From Nelumbo lutea (lineage: Eukaryota; Streptophyta; Magnoliopsida; Proteales; Nelumbonaceae), in contig JAKGHH010000003.1 in NCBI GenBank assembly GCA_022828595.1, forward strand, positions 98,665,583 through 98,729,582: DNA of 64,000 nt, read 5' to 3'. Both the position numbers and the translations under genes were made by a program. The notes below the pieces were generated by a model that was not told the DNA's origin, did not search any database, and saw only the letters and a list, made by a program, of their open reading frames with translations. Below are positions 22,589-34,190 of the stretch, in pieces. Position 1 is the first letter of the stretch, and each line of letters starts with the position of its first letter.

Positions 22589-24060
22589 ATCAGGTTGTGG
22601 TCAACCCTTCACAATTCCAAGCCATGTAGTAGAAAGTCGATTGCATCCTAGCAATGATGGAGACGCTGGGGCAACCAACTCAAGCCCCCCAGGCTACTTG
22701 CCCTGCCACGCAAGTGCCTACTATAGTCGATCCTCGTGTCGAGGACCCTAAAAGGCACCATGCAAATAGACACAAGGCCTAGACTGACTGCGAGCAACCA
22801 CAACCGTCCAAAAGATCCGACTCCCCAGCCCAGCGTCATGCACACCATACCCACAATAGATCTTATCACTCCGCCCGAGTGTCGGTGAAAGAACGGCTCG
22901 ATCAATGTCTACACCAACCGCCAATCTCGATAGCTAAATCTAGTTCACTTCGAGATCGTCCTACAATACCAAAAGGAAAGAAGTCCACAAACATGGTCCC
23001 AGCCGACAGAGGCATCAAGATCCGAGAGCTAAAAGAGCGCTTGGCCGAACTAGAGTGTAGCCAAGCAGACATAAGCACTACTCCCCAACAACCCGGCCCT
23101 TAGAACAACACTGCAATCAAGTTGCAAAGGAATTTGTCTTTGTCTAGGAGATCATTGATGTGCTCCCTCCAGCCGGTTGGAGACCCCCTTAGTTTTTGAA
23201 AAGTATGTTGGAACATCGGACCCAAACAATCACATCGAGTGGTTCAAGGCCATAATGATGCTGCATTGCTCTTCCAAAGGCTTCATGTGCAAGGTCTTCA
23301 TTGCCATACTCCACGGAGTCGCCAGGACATGGTATGCCTCCCTTACTCCACAACCCATCTCCTCTTGGGAGTAGATGGAGACGCAATTCTTGGTGTAGTT
23401 CATTGCCAGCCAAAGAGACTGGAAGATGTCAACCAACCTCTTGCAAGTTCAACAAAGAGAAGAAGAAATTTTAACAGAGTACTTGGTGAGGTTCAACGCT
23501 AAGGCCCTCTAGGTTCAAGCCCTAAACCAGTCTATGGTAGTGATGGCCATCATGAGTGGATTGTGGTCCTCGATGTTCAGTTTCTCATTTCAAAATAATC
23601 CTTTGCCCAATTTAACCGTGCTTATGAAGCATGCACAAAAGTACAAGAACGCTGAAGAAGCCCAACTATTACAAAGGAGCATAGAGGAACAACTAAAACG
23701 GAAGCGGAAAGTACATGATGAGCATAAATGAAATAGGGACAATAAGAGTCAGGATTGCCGACCTGACATTAGACTGTGAACCTCGCCACCAACATACAAA
23801 AACTTCACTCCTTTGAATGCGCTACGAGCTAAGATACTGATGTAGATCCGAGACCACAACTTCGTTAAGTGGCCCAAAAATATGAAGTCATAGAGCAACA
23901 AAAGAAATTGAGATAATTATTGTGACTTCCATCGAGACCACGACCACAAGACCAAAAGTTGTCGTGACTTGCACCATCACTTGGAAGACCTTATCCAACA
24001 CTGATACTTAGGCAGGTTCGTGGACATCAAGGAGCACAAACCAAAAGGAAAAGAGTGTCA
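22589..24060 (+). pseudogene. gag continuation, Tat-like element C
   Basis: Blocks in order: a charged N-terminal part with IRELKERLAELECSQADI (23022-23080), a Retrotrans_gag core (VFEKYVGTSDPNNHIEWFKA, then GVARTWYASL; 23190-23350), a helix block (SMFSFSFQNNPLPNLT; 23571-23620), and a nucleocapsid-like C/H-rich part near 23920-24020 (CHDLHHHLEDLI-like). It is about equally close to element B's gag. Several stops and frameshifts. Confidence 0.8.
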
Positions 24061-25640
24061 CCCCGACGCACCACCAACCCAAGTTCCCCCAGTAGGAGTC
24101 TTTGGTCGGCCCACACAGAGTGTTTTACGGGCCTCAATCTCCACGTACCACCTGGCCATGAAGTTTCCAACCCCATATGGGGTAAGTGTAGCTCATGGAA
24201 ACCAGAGAACTGCGAGGCAATACTACTTAATGGTCTACCAAGGGAGACCACACTCCGTCGATACACTCACCATAGAAAGCATGGACCTAAGGAACGAACT
24301 ATGGACACAATGTGGTCAACTCATGGAAGACCTCATCCAAGTACCTCTCTTCGACGATGACCCTGAGAAGATAATCCAAGTTGGATCTCTCCTAGAAGGC
24401 CACCACTGAGACGACATTGTACAACTCCTCAAAGACAATGCTGATGTGTTCACCTAGTCAGCAACAAACATGCTAGGGATCGACCCCAAGGTCATCACTC
24501 GTTGCTTGAATGCTGACCCGTGCTACCGAATCGTGAGACAGAAGAAGAGGCACTTCGCCTCGAAATGGTGGCAAGCAATCAACAAGGAACTGCAAAAGCT
24601 GTTTAACGGTGACTTTATCCAGGAACTGACATACCCAAACTGGATGGAGAATGTGATAATGGTCAAGAAGGCCAATGGAAAATGGAGGTTTACATCGACT
24701 TCACTGAATTGAACAGGGCTTACTCGTATGACAGTTTCCCCTGCCAAGGATCGACCAACTAGTTGTGCAACAATAGGGCACAAACTTCTGAGTTTCATGG
24801 ATGCCTTCTTCAATTACAACCAGATCCAGATGCACCTGTATGACCAAGAGAAGACGGCCTTCATCACTAACCGAGGACTGTACTATAAGGTGATGCCCTT
24901 CGATCTGAAGGCCTATGTGGATGACATGCTAGTAAAGAGCAATAAATATGAGTAGCATTTAGTCAATTTAAAGGAAGTCTTCGACACACTCAAGAAATAC
25001 CAGATGAAATTGAACCCGTCTTAAATGCACCTTTGGCATTGACTCTAGCAAGTTCCTAGGCTTTATTGTCACGCAAAGGGGAATCCAGGCAAGCCCAAAA
25101 AAGATCAAATCCATCCTATACGTGTAATCGCCCCAAACATACAAGGAAGTTTAGCATCTCACTGGGCGAGTAGCTACACTGAGCAGATTCATGTAAAAAT
25201 CCATTGATCGGTGCTTGCCTTTCTTCAAAGCATTATAAAAGGTAAAGGACTTCTAGTGGGCCGAAGAGTGCAAATGGTCTTTCGAAGAACTAAAGCGTTA
25301 CCTAAGCTCGTTGCCCTGCTTATGAAACCAAGCCCACAAGACCAACTCTTGCTCTACTTGTCCACCATCGATGAAGTGGTTATCTTTGTCTTGGTGAAGG
25401 AGGAAGGTTAGACCCAAAGGACAATTTACTACACCAGCAAGGTCCTCACGGGCATAGAAACATGGTAATCGAACCTAGAGAAGGTTGCCCTAGCTCTCCC
25501 AAACGACACCGTCTTGGAGCACGCCCTGAGGTTCAAGTTCAATGTGTCAAACAATGAGGCTGAGTATGAAGCCCTGATAGCTAGACTTTGGCTCACTTTG
25601 GACCTCGAAGCAAGGGTGTTGAAGCCTTCAGTTGTTGTTC
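24061..25640 (+). pseudogene. pol remnant (RT and partial RNase H), Tat-like element C
   Basis: Reverse transcriptase starts near 24470 (MLGIDPKVITRCLNADP, then WMENVIMVKKANGKWRF). It continues KLLSFMDAFFNYNQIQMHLY and EKTAFITNRGLYYKVMPFDL, and reaches the catalytic YVDDML at 24914. Between MPFDL and YVDD about 25 residues normally present (the NAGATYQR region) are deleted. RNase H follows, with ALRFKFNVSNNEAEYEALIA at 25520-25580, after which similarity ends: the rest of RNase H, integrase, antisense ORF and 3' LTR are gone. Protease before 24470 is barely recognisable. Confidence 0.8.
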
Positions 25641-27104
25641 TACGTGTTCTCGAAGCTTTGGTCCTCGAAGAAATCTGCGTTTTTGCTGTTCTTTTACATT
25701 CTTGGTCTGTAAATAATTTTTTTTTTTAATTTTTTAAACAGTGTATAGGAATTCAATTTTAATGTAATATTAATAGAAATTATGTTTTCTATTTTATTTC
25801 ATTTGAAATTGAAGCAGAAAACGCAAGGAGGAGATTTTCACAAATTAGGGTTCGGTCATCTGCGATTTGTAGTTATGGAAACTATATGTTGCGATCTAAC
25901 TTCTGTTTTGCTGGGTAGCAACTCTACGAATAGCCCTCCTACTAATTCTTGAATATTTTGTTTCAGTAATTTAATTTTAGATCATGTTCTTGAATTAAAT
26001 CTTGAATAAAAAATCAAACCCTAGACCCATTCAACCCGGATTGGACCAAACTGGTTGGACCGAATTCGTGGTTCGATGGGGGCTGTTCTCAGCCATAATT
26101 TTCCATATATGGGTCCAAGAGTTGATGGTTAATTGCAAGATGCAATTCAGCCCATACCTATAAAACCCAATTTTAATCAGTAATATTATGGATAATTATG
26201 GGCTTTAATTATGGGTTTTACATTTATTAATTGATGGGATCAATTATATTGTTTCTGCATGTGGTGTATGGATGTATGATGTGCAATGTTCATGGACCAT
26301 AAGTGTTTGGCCCATGCTGAAATGATAGTGGCCCTTGCGCACACCATGGATGAATGCACATCATTGTCATGGTGTCTTTAAGATCATTGGATGATCTCCC
26401 TTCATGGTGGGCCCCACACCAGCTTCCTCCCCAAGAGGAACCATGCAGAACCCTAGTCGTTTAGGGCCCATCTAAATCTAGCTTTATGAAAGTCAGTGGG
26501 AGCCACTTTGGTTTAACCTAAATTAAACTAGGGCGTAATATTTTGTTCCCTCTACTGAAATGTGAGTGTATGTGATAGGGAGATTCATATGATAAACTCT
26601 CTAAATGCCTTCCATCATTAGCATGAAGATGGGTCATTCAGTAATGAGAAAACACACCATAAAATTGGGCTATCCATTTGCTGTTGGATCTGTTGGATTG
26701 TTTCATAAGATGATAGGGGCATCATAGACCGATGTGGGAGGGGCCTATCCTAAAATGGAAGACTCTTTCATGGTACATTGGCATTCACGAATATGATGGG
26801 TGAGCACTCATTGGACAGAAAGGTTTAACCTAAAATGGTAATGAACCTTGTCTGACAGAGGCCAAAGGGAAAGCTCATAAGATGAGTGGATATGATCCTT
26901 CACAGAAAGGTGGTGGGGTTATGCAGCTGAAACAGTTCGCTCCATGCACCCTATGTGATTTTCCACATTTTCAGAGACATAATTTGCAGTCTCCATCATT
27001 GAGATAGGAGAGAAATCTCAGAGATAAATAAATGGAAATGGAACATTGATTAAAAGCCATATCTATATGGATAACATGAATCAAATAACATTGTGGACTA
27101 ATAT
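25641..27104. other. Unclassified AT-rich DNA between Tat element C and the copia element
   Basis: No coding region. If the copia element downstream were complete, its 5' LTR and PBS should be here, but neither the TGTTAGACAG start nor TGGTATCAGAGC was found, so the 5' LTR appears lost or replaced. The stretch just before 27105 (ending TTGCCCTTTATCAG) resembles a copia leader. Confidence 0.4.
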
Positions 27105-27944
27105 TTGCTTTGCCCTTTATCAGAAATGGCAAACGGACAATTCACAAAATTGTTGGACGACAACAAACTTAAGGGCCCAAATTACGCTGACTGGTACCGT
27201 AACCTCATGCTGGTCCTAACGTCCAAGAAATTGGACAAGGTAGATAAAAACCCTACTCCAGAACGTCCGGGTGATAGGACTTCTAAGGCTCATAGGAGGG
27301 ACTATCAAGAATGGGAAAAGAAAAATTCCCTTGCCCATTGCTACATCATAGCATCCTTAGACAATCCGATACAGCAACAATTCGATCAAATCTAATTGTC
27401 CAAGGATATCTTAGATAGTCTGAGGATGATGTATGAGGAGCAAAATTGTTCTACTCGCCAGAAGGTCTTGAAATAGTTCATGACCGCACAGATGTCCAAG
27501 AACCAACAAGTTCATGACCATTGTTTGAAGATGATGGGATACATCAATGAACTTGAGGCTCTTGGATCCGGGCTTGTTCATGTCACCAAGGTTGATGCCA
27601 TCCTAAATTGTTTGCCTCCTTCCTTCAATCAGTTCATCATGAACTACAATATGAATAAGCTAAATGTTAGCATCCAGGAATTCAACAATATATTGCAGAG
27701 GGCTGAGGAACTGATAAAGAAGGATGAGCCCATTGCCATGCTTGTTGAAGCTAGCAAATCGGGCAAGAAGAAGAGGAAGGCAAAGAACAACCTCAGAAGA
27801 AAGCTATGAAGTCCAAAATGCAGAGGAAGGACAAAGCATTAGATGCTTGTCACTTCTACAAGTAGGCCGACCACTAGAAGAGGAAATGTCCTCATTACCT
27901 AGAGACCAAGAAACAAGGTAATTTTTGAATTCTTTGCCATAGAA
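27105..27944 (+). pseudogene. Copia gag remnant
   Basis: ATG at 27126 starts MANGQFTKLLDDNKLKGPNY, characteristic of a widespread plant copia gag, followed by a UBN2-type gag core (TAQMSKNQQVHDHCLKMMGY at 27480, then NCLPPSFNQF). The first in-frame stop falls at 27393. A degenerate zinc knuckle CHFYK...H...KRKCP lies near 27855-27895, with the second Cys replaced by Tyr. The leader intron/PBS region upstream is unclear. Confidence 0.85.
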
Positions 27945-29412
27945 ACCAATTTGTTGGTAACTTCTACTTTCTGGTATAATGACTCCGGGGCTTCAACTCA
28001 TGCATGCAACTCACTGCGGGGGTTCAGGACAAGCAGAAGACTGAGTGATGGAGAAGTAACTCTTTACTTGGGGACTTCTACAAGTGTTGCAGCTACAGCT
28101 ATAGGAACTACAGAGTTAGTTTTCAGATAAGGAATTATTGTACTGAAAGATTGTCTTTATGTACTCACATCGAGAAGAAATTTGATTTCTGTTTCAAAAC
28201 TGTGTGCAGATGGATATTCTGTTCTCTTTAGTAATATGATTGCTATCAAAAGAAATAACAAATTCCTCACATATGGAGAACCTGAGAATGGTTTCTATGT
28301 TCTCCATCATTTTCTAGAAACTAACATAAGCGAAACTACATCGGATGATATCCCCAAGAAAAGATCCCGTGATACAATTAATCCCATGTGCCTGTGGCAT
28401 TACCGACTTGGCCACATCAACATAGAACGTATCACAAGGTTGGTAAAGGATGGTCCTTTGGATTTTCTAACTATAGAAGATCTTCCAACCTATGAACCTT
28501 GCCTTCAGGGTAAGATGACAAAATGACCATTTAACGATAAGCCTGAAAAATGTACAGGCACGCTTTACCTTATACATACTGAAGTATGTGCCCATGAGTG
28601 TTAGGACATGTAACCAACACATTTATTTTATAGCATTTACCAATGATTACACACGGTATGGTTACGTGTACCTAATGAGACACAAGTTTGAATCCTTTGA
28701 AAAGTTCAGAGAGTTCAAACAACAGGTCGAAAAGCAGTTAAGGAGATAAATTAAGATCCTTCGATCGGATCAAGGTGGCGAGTATCTCTCTAACGAATTC
28801 AGGTACTACTTAAAGGACAATGGAATAGTATCACAACTAGCTCCTCCTGCTACACCACAGCTAAACGATGTGTCAGAGAGGAGGAACCAGACTTTATTGG
28901 ATATGATCCGATCACTTCTTGTACACTTAGAGTTACCCACATCCTTTTGGGGTTATGCATTAGAGACTGTGATATACGTGCTGAACTGGGTTCCAACCAA
29001 ATCAGTTCCGAAGACTCCCTCTAAACTTTGGACTGGTAAGAAACCAAGTGTGAGACACTTGAAGATTTGGGGTTGTCTAGCACATGTTAAAAAAATGAGT
29101 GCGGACAAATTGGAATCCAAGACTAGTCGTTGCCTATTCATAGGCTACCCCAAAGGCTCTGTGGGTTACTTATTCTATGACCCAGGAGAACAAAAGGTGT
29201 TCTATAGTCGAAATAACCATTTATTGGAAAATGATTACATCTTGAACAATCATTGTCAAGAAGTTGTTCTTTATGAGGAGAGCTTAGGGATAGTGGGAGA
29301 TGTCTCGCAAGCTCCAGTAAATGACCAACCTAGAAGATCTACCCGGGTTTCCAGGACTCTAGTTCATTTCGGCTATGACCAGAACAATTACTTAATGGAA
29401 CAAAACCAGTGA
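27945..29412 (+). pseudogene. Copia protease and integrase remnant
   Basis: Protease: WYNDSGASTHACNSLRGF (from about 27975), D-S-G-A present. GAG-pre-integrase: CLWHYRLGHINIERITRLVK (28391-28450) with the HHCC-type histidines. Integrase core: FIAFTNDYTRYGYVYLM with first Asp, [14 protein letters not shown] with second Asp, then a Glu region [16 protein letters not shown] (28877-28925). A stop separates the D and DQGGEY parts (near 28750). The C-terminal region continues [20 protein letters not shown] to 29412. Decayed but nearly collinear with an autonomous element. Confidence 0.88.
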
Positions 29413-30884
29413 GAAGGATCTCGTGACTTATACGAAAGGTATGTTGGACATAGACTCCTTGAAGTGGGTAGATGCCATGAGAGATGAGATGGACACAATG
29501 GAGACCAATAGAGTCTAGACTCTAGTAGATCCACCCCGTAGGGTAAAAGCAATTGGTTGCAAATGGATCTATAAGAGGAAGAAGGGCCCCGGTGGTAAGG
29601 TTGAGACCTACAAGGCTCATCTTGTGGAGAAAGGGTACACTCAGAAAGAAGGAATCGATTATGAGGAAACCTTTTTGTGTAGATGCCATTAGAGTTGAGA
29701 TGGATTCAATGGAGACCAATGGAGTCTAGACACTAGTAGATCCACCCCTTGGGGTAAAAGCAATTAGTTGCAAATGTATCTATAAGAGGAAGAAGGGCCC
29801 TGATGGTAAGGTTGAGACCTATAAGGCTCGTCTTGTGGTGAAAGGGCACACTCAAAAAGAAGGAATCGATTATGAGGAAACATTTTCGCCAGTGGCCATA
29901 CCTAAATTCATTAGGATCTTGCTAGTTGTAGCAGCATACCATAATTACGAGATTTGGCAAATTGATGTCAAAACTGTGTTCCTGAATGGAGATCTTAGTG
30001 AAGATATCTATATGTAGCAACAATAAGGTTTCATAGTTGCGGATCAGGAATACATGGTAATTAAACTAAACCGGTCCATATATGGACTTAAGCAAACTTG
30101 TAGGAGTTGGAACATCCGGTTTGACTCTACCATCAAATAGTTAAACTTTGAGCAAAATCCAGATGAACCCTGTGTTTATAGGAAATCTAGTGGGGATAAG
30201 ATTACGTTCCTAGTTCTGTATGCAGATGACATTCTACTCATTGGGAATGATGTAGGAATGTTAACTATGGAGAAAGTATCGCTTTCACAGCAATTCTTCA
30301 TGAAAGATCTTGGAGAAGCCTCCTACATACTAGGTCTTCGGCTCTATAGAGATTGATTGAAGAGGATAATAGGATTATCCCAATCTTCTTACATTAATAA
30401 GATAGTCAAGAATTACAGCATAGAGAACTCCAAGAAAGGAAATGTTCATTTCAGGTATGGAGTCACTCTCTCCAAGTGTATGTCTCCCTAGACCCAAAGA
30501 GATTGAGGGCATGAAGGACGTTCCCTATGCCTCAGCCGTAGGGAGCTTCATGTATGTCATGCTATGCACTTGTCTTGACATCTCTTAGGCAGTGAGTGTG
30601 GTAAATAGATTCCAGTCAAACCCTGGGCAGGAGCATTAGACAGCTGTGAAAAACATATTAAAATACCTTCGAAGGACAAAAGCGTTTTTGTCTAGTATTC
30701 GATGGTAGTTCACTACAAATCCAAGGGTATACCGATGTCAATTTTCAGTCAAATCCAGATGATAGAAAGTCTACATCTGGTTATATTTCATGATGGGGTC
30801 ATGTGCTGTTTGTTGGAAAAGCAGCAAACAGGGATCCAGGGCGGATTCCACAACCGAAGCAGAATACATTGCCGCAATTATGAT
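29413..30884 (+). pseudogene. Copia reverse transcriptase and 5' part of RNase H
   Basis: RT N-terminus is duplicated (see 29468-29889). Then EETFSPVAIPKFIRILLVVA, WQIDVKTVFLNGDL (conserved block with D) and LYADDILLIGND (catalytic Y-A-D-D at about 30217-30230), followed by KDLGEASYILGLRLYRD. Stops and frame changes occur throughout. The frame reaches the RNase H motif TEAEYIA at about 30855-30875 and is cut there by plastid DNA. Inactive. Confidence 0.85.
29468..29889 (+). repeat. 211-bp tandem duplication inside the copia RT
   Basis: Unit 1 29468-29678, unit 2 29679-29889, both beginning GTAGATGCCAT and ending in ATTATGAGGAAAC. Each encodes the RT segment from ETNR/GV through VKGHTQKEGIDYEE. 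The units differ at many positions, so the duplication is old. 211 is not a multiple of three, which shifts the frame. Confidence 0.9.
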
Positions 30885-31905
30885 CTGGAAGTCGATTCGG
30901 GGCAAGTGTTCGGATCTATTATGACATAGCCATGAGGTGCTCAACGGACCTTTTTAATCTTGTAAAACCCTTTCCCGGCTTCAAATTGACGCAAAAAAGA
31001 TTTTTTGGATCAACCTATTTTATTCATATCTAAAAGTATAAGAGACCGGCTGGAGCAGTTAATTTATATCTTACAAGGAACGAATTAATATATACTCTAT
31101 TCCAAATCACGGAAGCAGTCATTAGTCATTAATAAGAAACACTCCAGTATCTATATCTATAGATAGTTTAGTCAGTCGAAGGTCTTTATTAGTATTGTAT
31201 TAGTTTGAATAGCAGAAAGAAATATATTCTGTACTGTATCTGCGTCTCGTTTATCCCTACGAGGTACCAGCCAAAATAGAACGATCTTAGAAGGGAAGGG
31301 ATATAATGAAATTTCTTGATTGGCTCTTCCAAGAGGAACGATCTATTTTATTTGACTGATAGAGCCAACAAACATTTCTAAAATATTAGAAATTAACAAA
31401 AGAAATAGAGTGTTCTTATTCGAACCGCCTCGTGATCTTCAACCAATTATGCGCTTCAATATAATTACCTGGAGTAAGCGCTATAGCTTGTTTCCAATAC
31501 TCAGCAGCTTGATCGGACCAAGCCTCCGCAATTTCAGAATCTCCCTGTTGAATGGCCTGTTCTCCCCGGTCGGAATAGGTAGGTAAATTCCTTCCCTTAG
31601 AACCGTACTTGAGAGTTTCCTACCTCATACGGCTCAGCAGTCAATTCTTTTGGTGTCCCATCCTAATCTACCATATCTAACTAAATGAGATTTCTTGTAA
31701 ATCTGTTCCATTTTTCTCAAATTAACCAAAAGGGGGTTAATTACATGAGTTTCAGACTTTTGATTAATAATCAGTTGTCTTTTCTCCCACCTTCAGATCA
31801 AAAGAATGAAGCATAAACATCTCCCTCTATCGTTAGAGTTTTTTGAAAAGTAACCATCTTGGTTTCATATATAAATTCATATAGAATCTTTGAAAGACTT
31901 TCCTT
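30885..31905. other. Nuclear insertion of plastid DNA (psaA-ycf3 region)
   Basis: The stretch has plastid character: spacer upstream of psaA (AAGTGTTCGGATCTATTATG, ATGAGGTGCTCAACGGACC), then the 3' end of ycf3 on the minus strand and part of its second group II intron, ending near TTTGAAAGACTTTCCTTC. Copia RNase H lies on both sides (TEAEYIA to the left, AKEIVWMKKFIHEL to the right), so about 1 kb of plastid DNA was inserted in the transposon. Recognition is from memory of plastid genomes. The junctions are approximate by 10-20 bp. Confidence 0.85.
31416..31568 (-). pseudogene. ycf3: Plastid ycf3 (pafI) exon 3 in nuclear DNA
   Basis: The minus strand reads [20 protein letters not shown]...[18 protein letters not shown] and a TAA stop at 31418-31416, the C-terminal TPR part of Ycf3, a photosystem I assembly factor. 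Length 153 bp equals the usual third exon, and group II intron sequence follows upstream in gene orientation. No stop or frameshift was seen, which suggests a fairly recent transfer. It is not expressed as Ycf3 here because exons 1 and 2 are absent. Confidence 0.88.
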
Positions 31906-32225
31906 CTGCCAAAGAAATTGTATGGATGAAGAAGTTCATTCATGAATTGAGAATAGTTCCATCCAGCACATCACCCATTCCATTGTTGTGTGACAACACT
32001 AGAGCCATTGTTCAGGCTAAGGAGCCACGAGCCCACTCGAAGTCAAAGCACATCGAGAGGAAGTACCATGTACTACGGGAGATAGTTGGAAGAGGGGACA
32101 TCCTAATTCAGAAGGTAGCATCAGTGGAAAATGTAGTAGACCCATTGACTAAGCCACTAACACAGAAAGTGTTTAAGAAATACGTGGAAAGTATGGGACT
32201 CCAACTTATACCAAATTGGACCTAA
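31906..32225 (+). pseudogene. Copia RNase H, 3' part
   Basis: Resumes after the plastid insertion with AKEIVWMKKFIHELRIVPSS and continues PIPLLCDNTRAIVQAKEP (the CDNT-A motif), KSKHIERKYHVLREIV and DPLTKPLTQKVF, the standard end of plant copia polyproteins. Stop TAA at 32223. This part is open for about 105 codons. Confidence 0.88.
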
Positions 32226-32228
32226 GTG

Positions 32229-32239
32229 CAAATGGGGGC
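32229..32239 (+). other. Polypurine tract of the copia element
   Basis: CAAATGGGGGC directly precedes the TGTTAGACAG start of the 3' LTR, a few bases after the polyprotein stop. The A/G-rich run is the expected plus-strand primer. Confidence 0.85.
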
Positions 32240-32887
32240 TGTTAGACAGTGTATACCCTTAGCTCTAATCAGAATGATGTACATTATGACATTTAATGTA
32301 AATGAATAAAGTACATATTTGATTCAAGTTATCATGGTGTGCGTCTGTGTAATATCCTTAAACTGGATACATATGAGACTTGTGTTAGTTTAGAATCTTC
32401 ACAACCGTTGGATAGATCTAGGGAGATTTATCCTACTAAGGCTGACACTGATGTGCCACCAAGTTGGTTGGGGTATCTTGTCTCAATTGCTAGGGTGAGA
32501 CTTGAGGTACATGTAGTGTGGGTTTTCTTAAAACCCTGAATCGGACCAGAATTCCAGTATTGCCTTGGACCTTGGAGATAGATGGGCAAAACTAGAATGT
32601 TACACCTGACCCCTAGACTTGATTATGATACTTCACTAGGTGTTGGATTGGACTGTCTTTGATATGCCAATCAATGAGATCCTTAGAGGGGGTCAAAACC
32701 TGGGTATGTTGGGACAATCTAAGAATTCATCAGAGTGGATGATCATAGTGACAGGATCAGCCCCTTTGTCAGAAAAAGTGAATGATCGGGGATGCACTCT
32801 CTCTGATGGAAACCAAAACTGTCGGCAATCAATTCCAACCGTTGAAATTTGTTTTGTAAAATATATTTATATAGAGATATACATACA

Positions 32888-32966
<79 letters not shown>

Positions 32967-34190
32967 TATGGTTTCAAAATGTTTGCAAAAGATTTTAATT
33001 CTCGGGATCCATGTGAGTAGAGAGTGCAACACTGTACCTTGTAGTTGAGGGAGAGGTCCTCTCTTGTCAAGCAGTGTTTGATCATTATGGGCTAAGAGGT
33101 TAAGTGTAAGACCATTGAGGGTAATACCTAATGGGATAATCTTGCACCTGCCCACAGTCCTTGGGTTTTGGCTTGCCCAGGGACCATTTAGTGTAAATGT
33201 TGGACCAATTAAGAGCCCAAGGTGATGGACTCAGGGGTTCACTGTCTCTTACAACGAATTCGGCCAGGCCTTGTAACAGAGGCAGGGCTGAACCCATGTG
33301 GCTGATGTGTAAATCAATGTTTGGGTCCCATGCCATACAAGGATATCCAATTGGGCAGCAGTTTGGAGGGTAAGTGAGCAGATGGACTTAATTGTCCTAA
33401 AGCCCATTTCTTACTGGCTTAATGAGATTAATTAAAAAGAGGTGGCTCTGGGATTTAGATTAGCAGATAGGATAAGGGATTGTCCATATCCACTCAGAAA
33501 GTCCAGATCCAAATAAAGATTTGAATAAGGAAACTCCTAATTAGATTAGGTGGGTTGATCTTTATCTGCAGATAAGATAAGGGATTATCCTTGTCTCTTA
33601 AAGAGAGTCCAGATCCAAATACAAGATTTGGATTAGGAAATTCCTAATGGGATTAGGAGATACTCTCTTTAAAGGCTATAAATAGAGGAGCAGGGCGAAC
33701 CTCCAATACACAATTCTTAGTTCAAATATTACAAAGAGAGAAGAATCTACAGTTCGACTGCTCCTGTCTTCTGCTATTTCCTACTCTTGCCACCATACCA
33801 ATTCAATCTCTACCTATGAGAGCGATCAAGAAAGCGCTATTGATATTACCTTTTGGCAGAAAAGGTAATCAGAAGTCGTGCTCACTAGCCCTCCATCAAA
33901 TTCTTGTTGAAGAACCATCCTATTGATTCTGCTTCACCCTACACTGTGTCATCTTCGATGGAAGCAGTCTTTGGATCCTTCCTTGGGCGTGAAGACCTCC
34001 ATTGGAGGTTATTGTTACTTCATATCAGGTATAACCCTACATTCCCTTTTGGCTTCAGATCTGGTCTGGTTTAGGTTCAAGATTGATCCTTGAAAATGCA
34101 GTTTTGTAAAATAGGGAATGTGATTCCCACGTGGGAGAGAGAAAAATTTTGAAAATTCGTCCAACCTTCCTGTAGGGTTTGGCCATCCAT
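32240..34190 (+). mobile_element. Copia 3' LTR (copy 3)
   Basis: Starts TGTTAGACAGTGTATACCCT after the PPT and aligns with solo LTR copies at 3277 and 20639. A TATA-like CTATAAATAGAGG lies at about 33677-33689, followed by a leader-like stretch with CAATACACAATTCTTAG. The last ~30 bp expected (...GATGGATCTC...CTTCA) are missing: similarity stops at GGCCATCCATAT, where another copy in opposite orientation abuts. Carries an (AC)n/(AT)n expansion absent from the other copies. Confidence 0.85.
32889..32967 (+). repeat. (AC)n followed by (AT)n microsatellite
   Basis: About 28 AC units (32889-32945) then about 11 AT units. It lies in the copia LTR at a site where the copy at 21260-21290 has only a short imperfect TA/CA run. 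Open frames across it are artefacts of the repeat. Confidence 0.95.

Noticed and set aside
31416..31568. ycf3 as an active gene or the window as plastid DNA
   Set aside because: Only exon 3 and intron sequence are present, and copia RNase H flanks both sides.
32640..33155. Open frames rich in Thr-His or Cys-Val residues
   Set aside because: They are translations of the (AC)n microsatellite in the copia LTR.
20639..34190. Copia LTRs at 20639 and 32240 as the two LTRs of one element
   Set aside because: Element C gag continues on the right of the 20639 LTR, and that LTR has its own 5-bp duplication.
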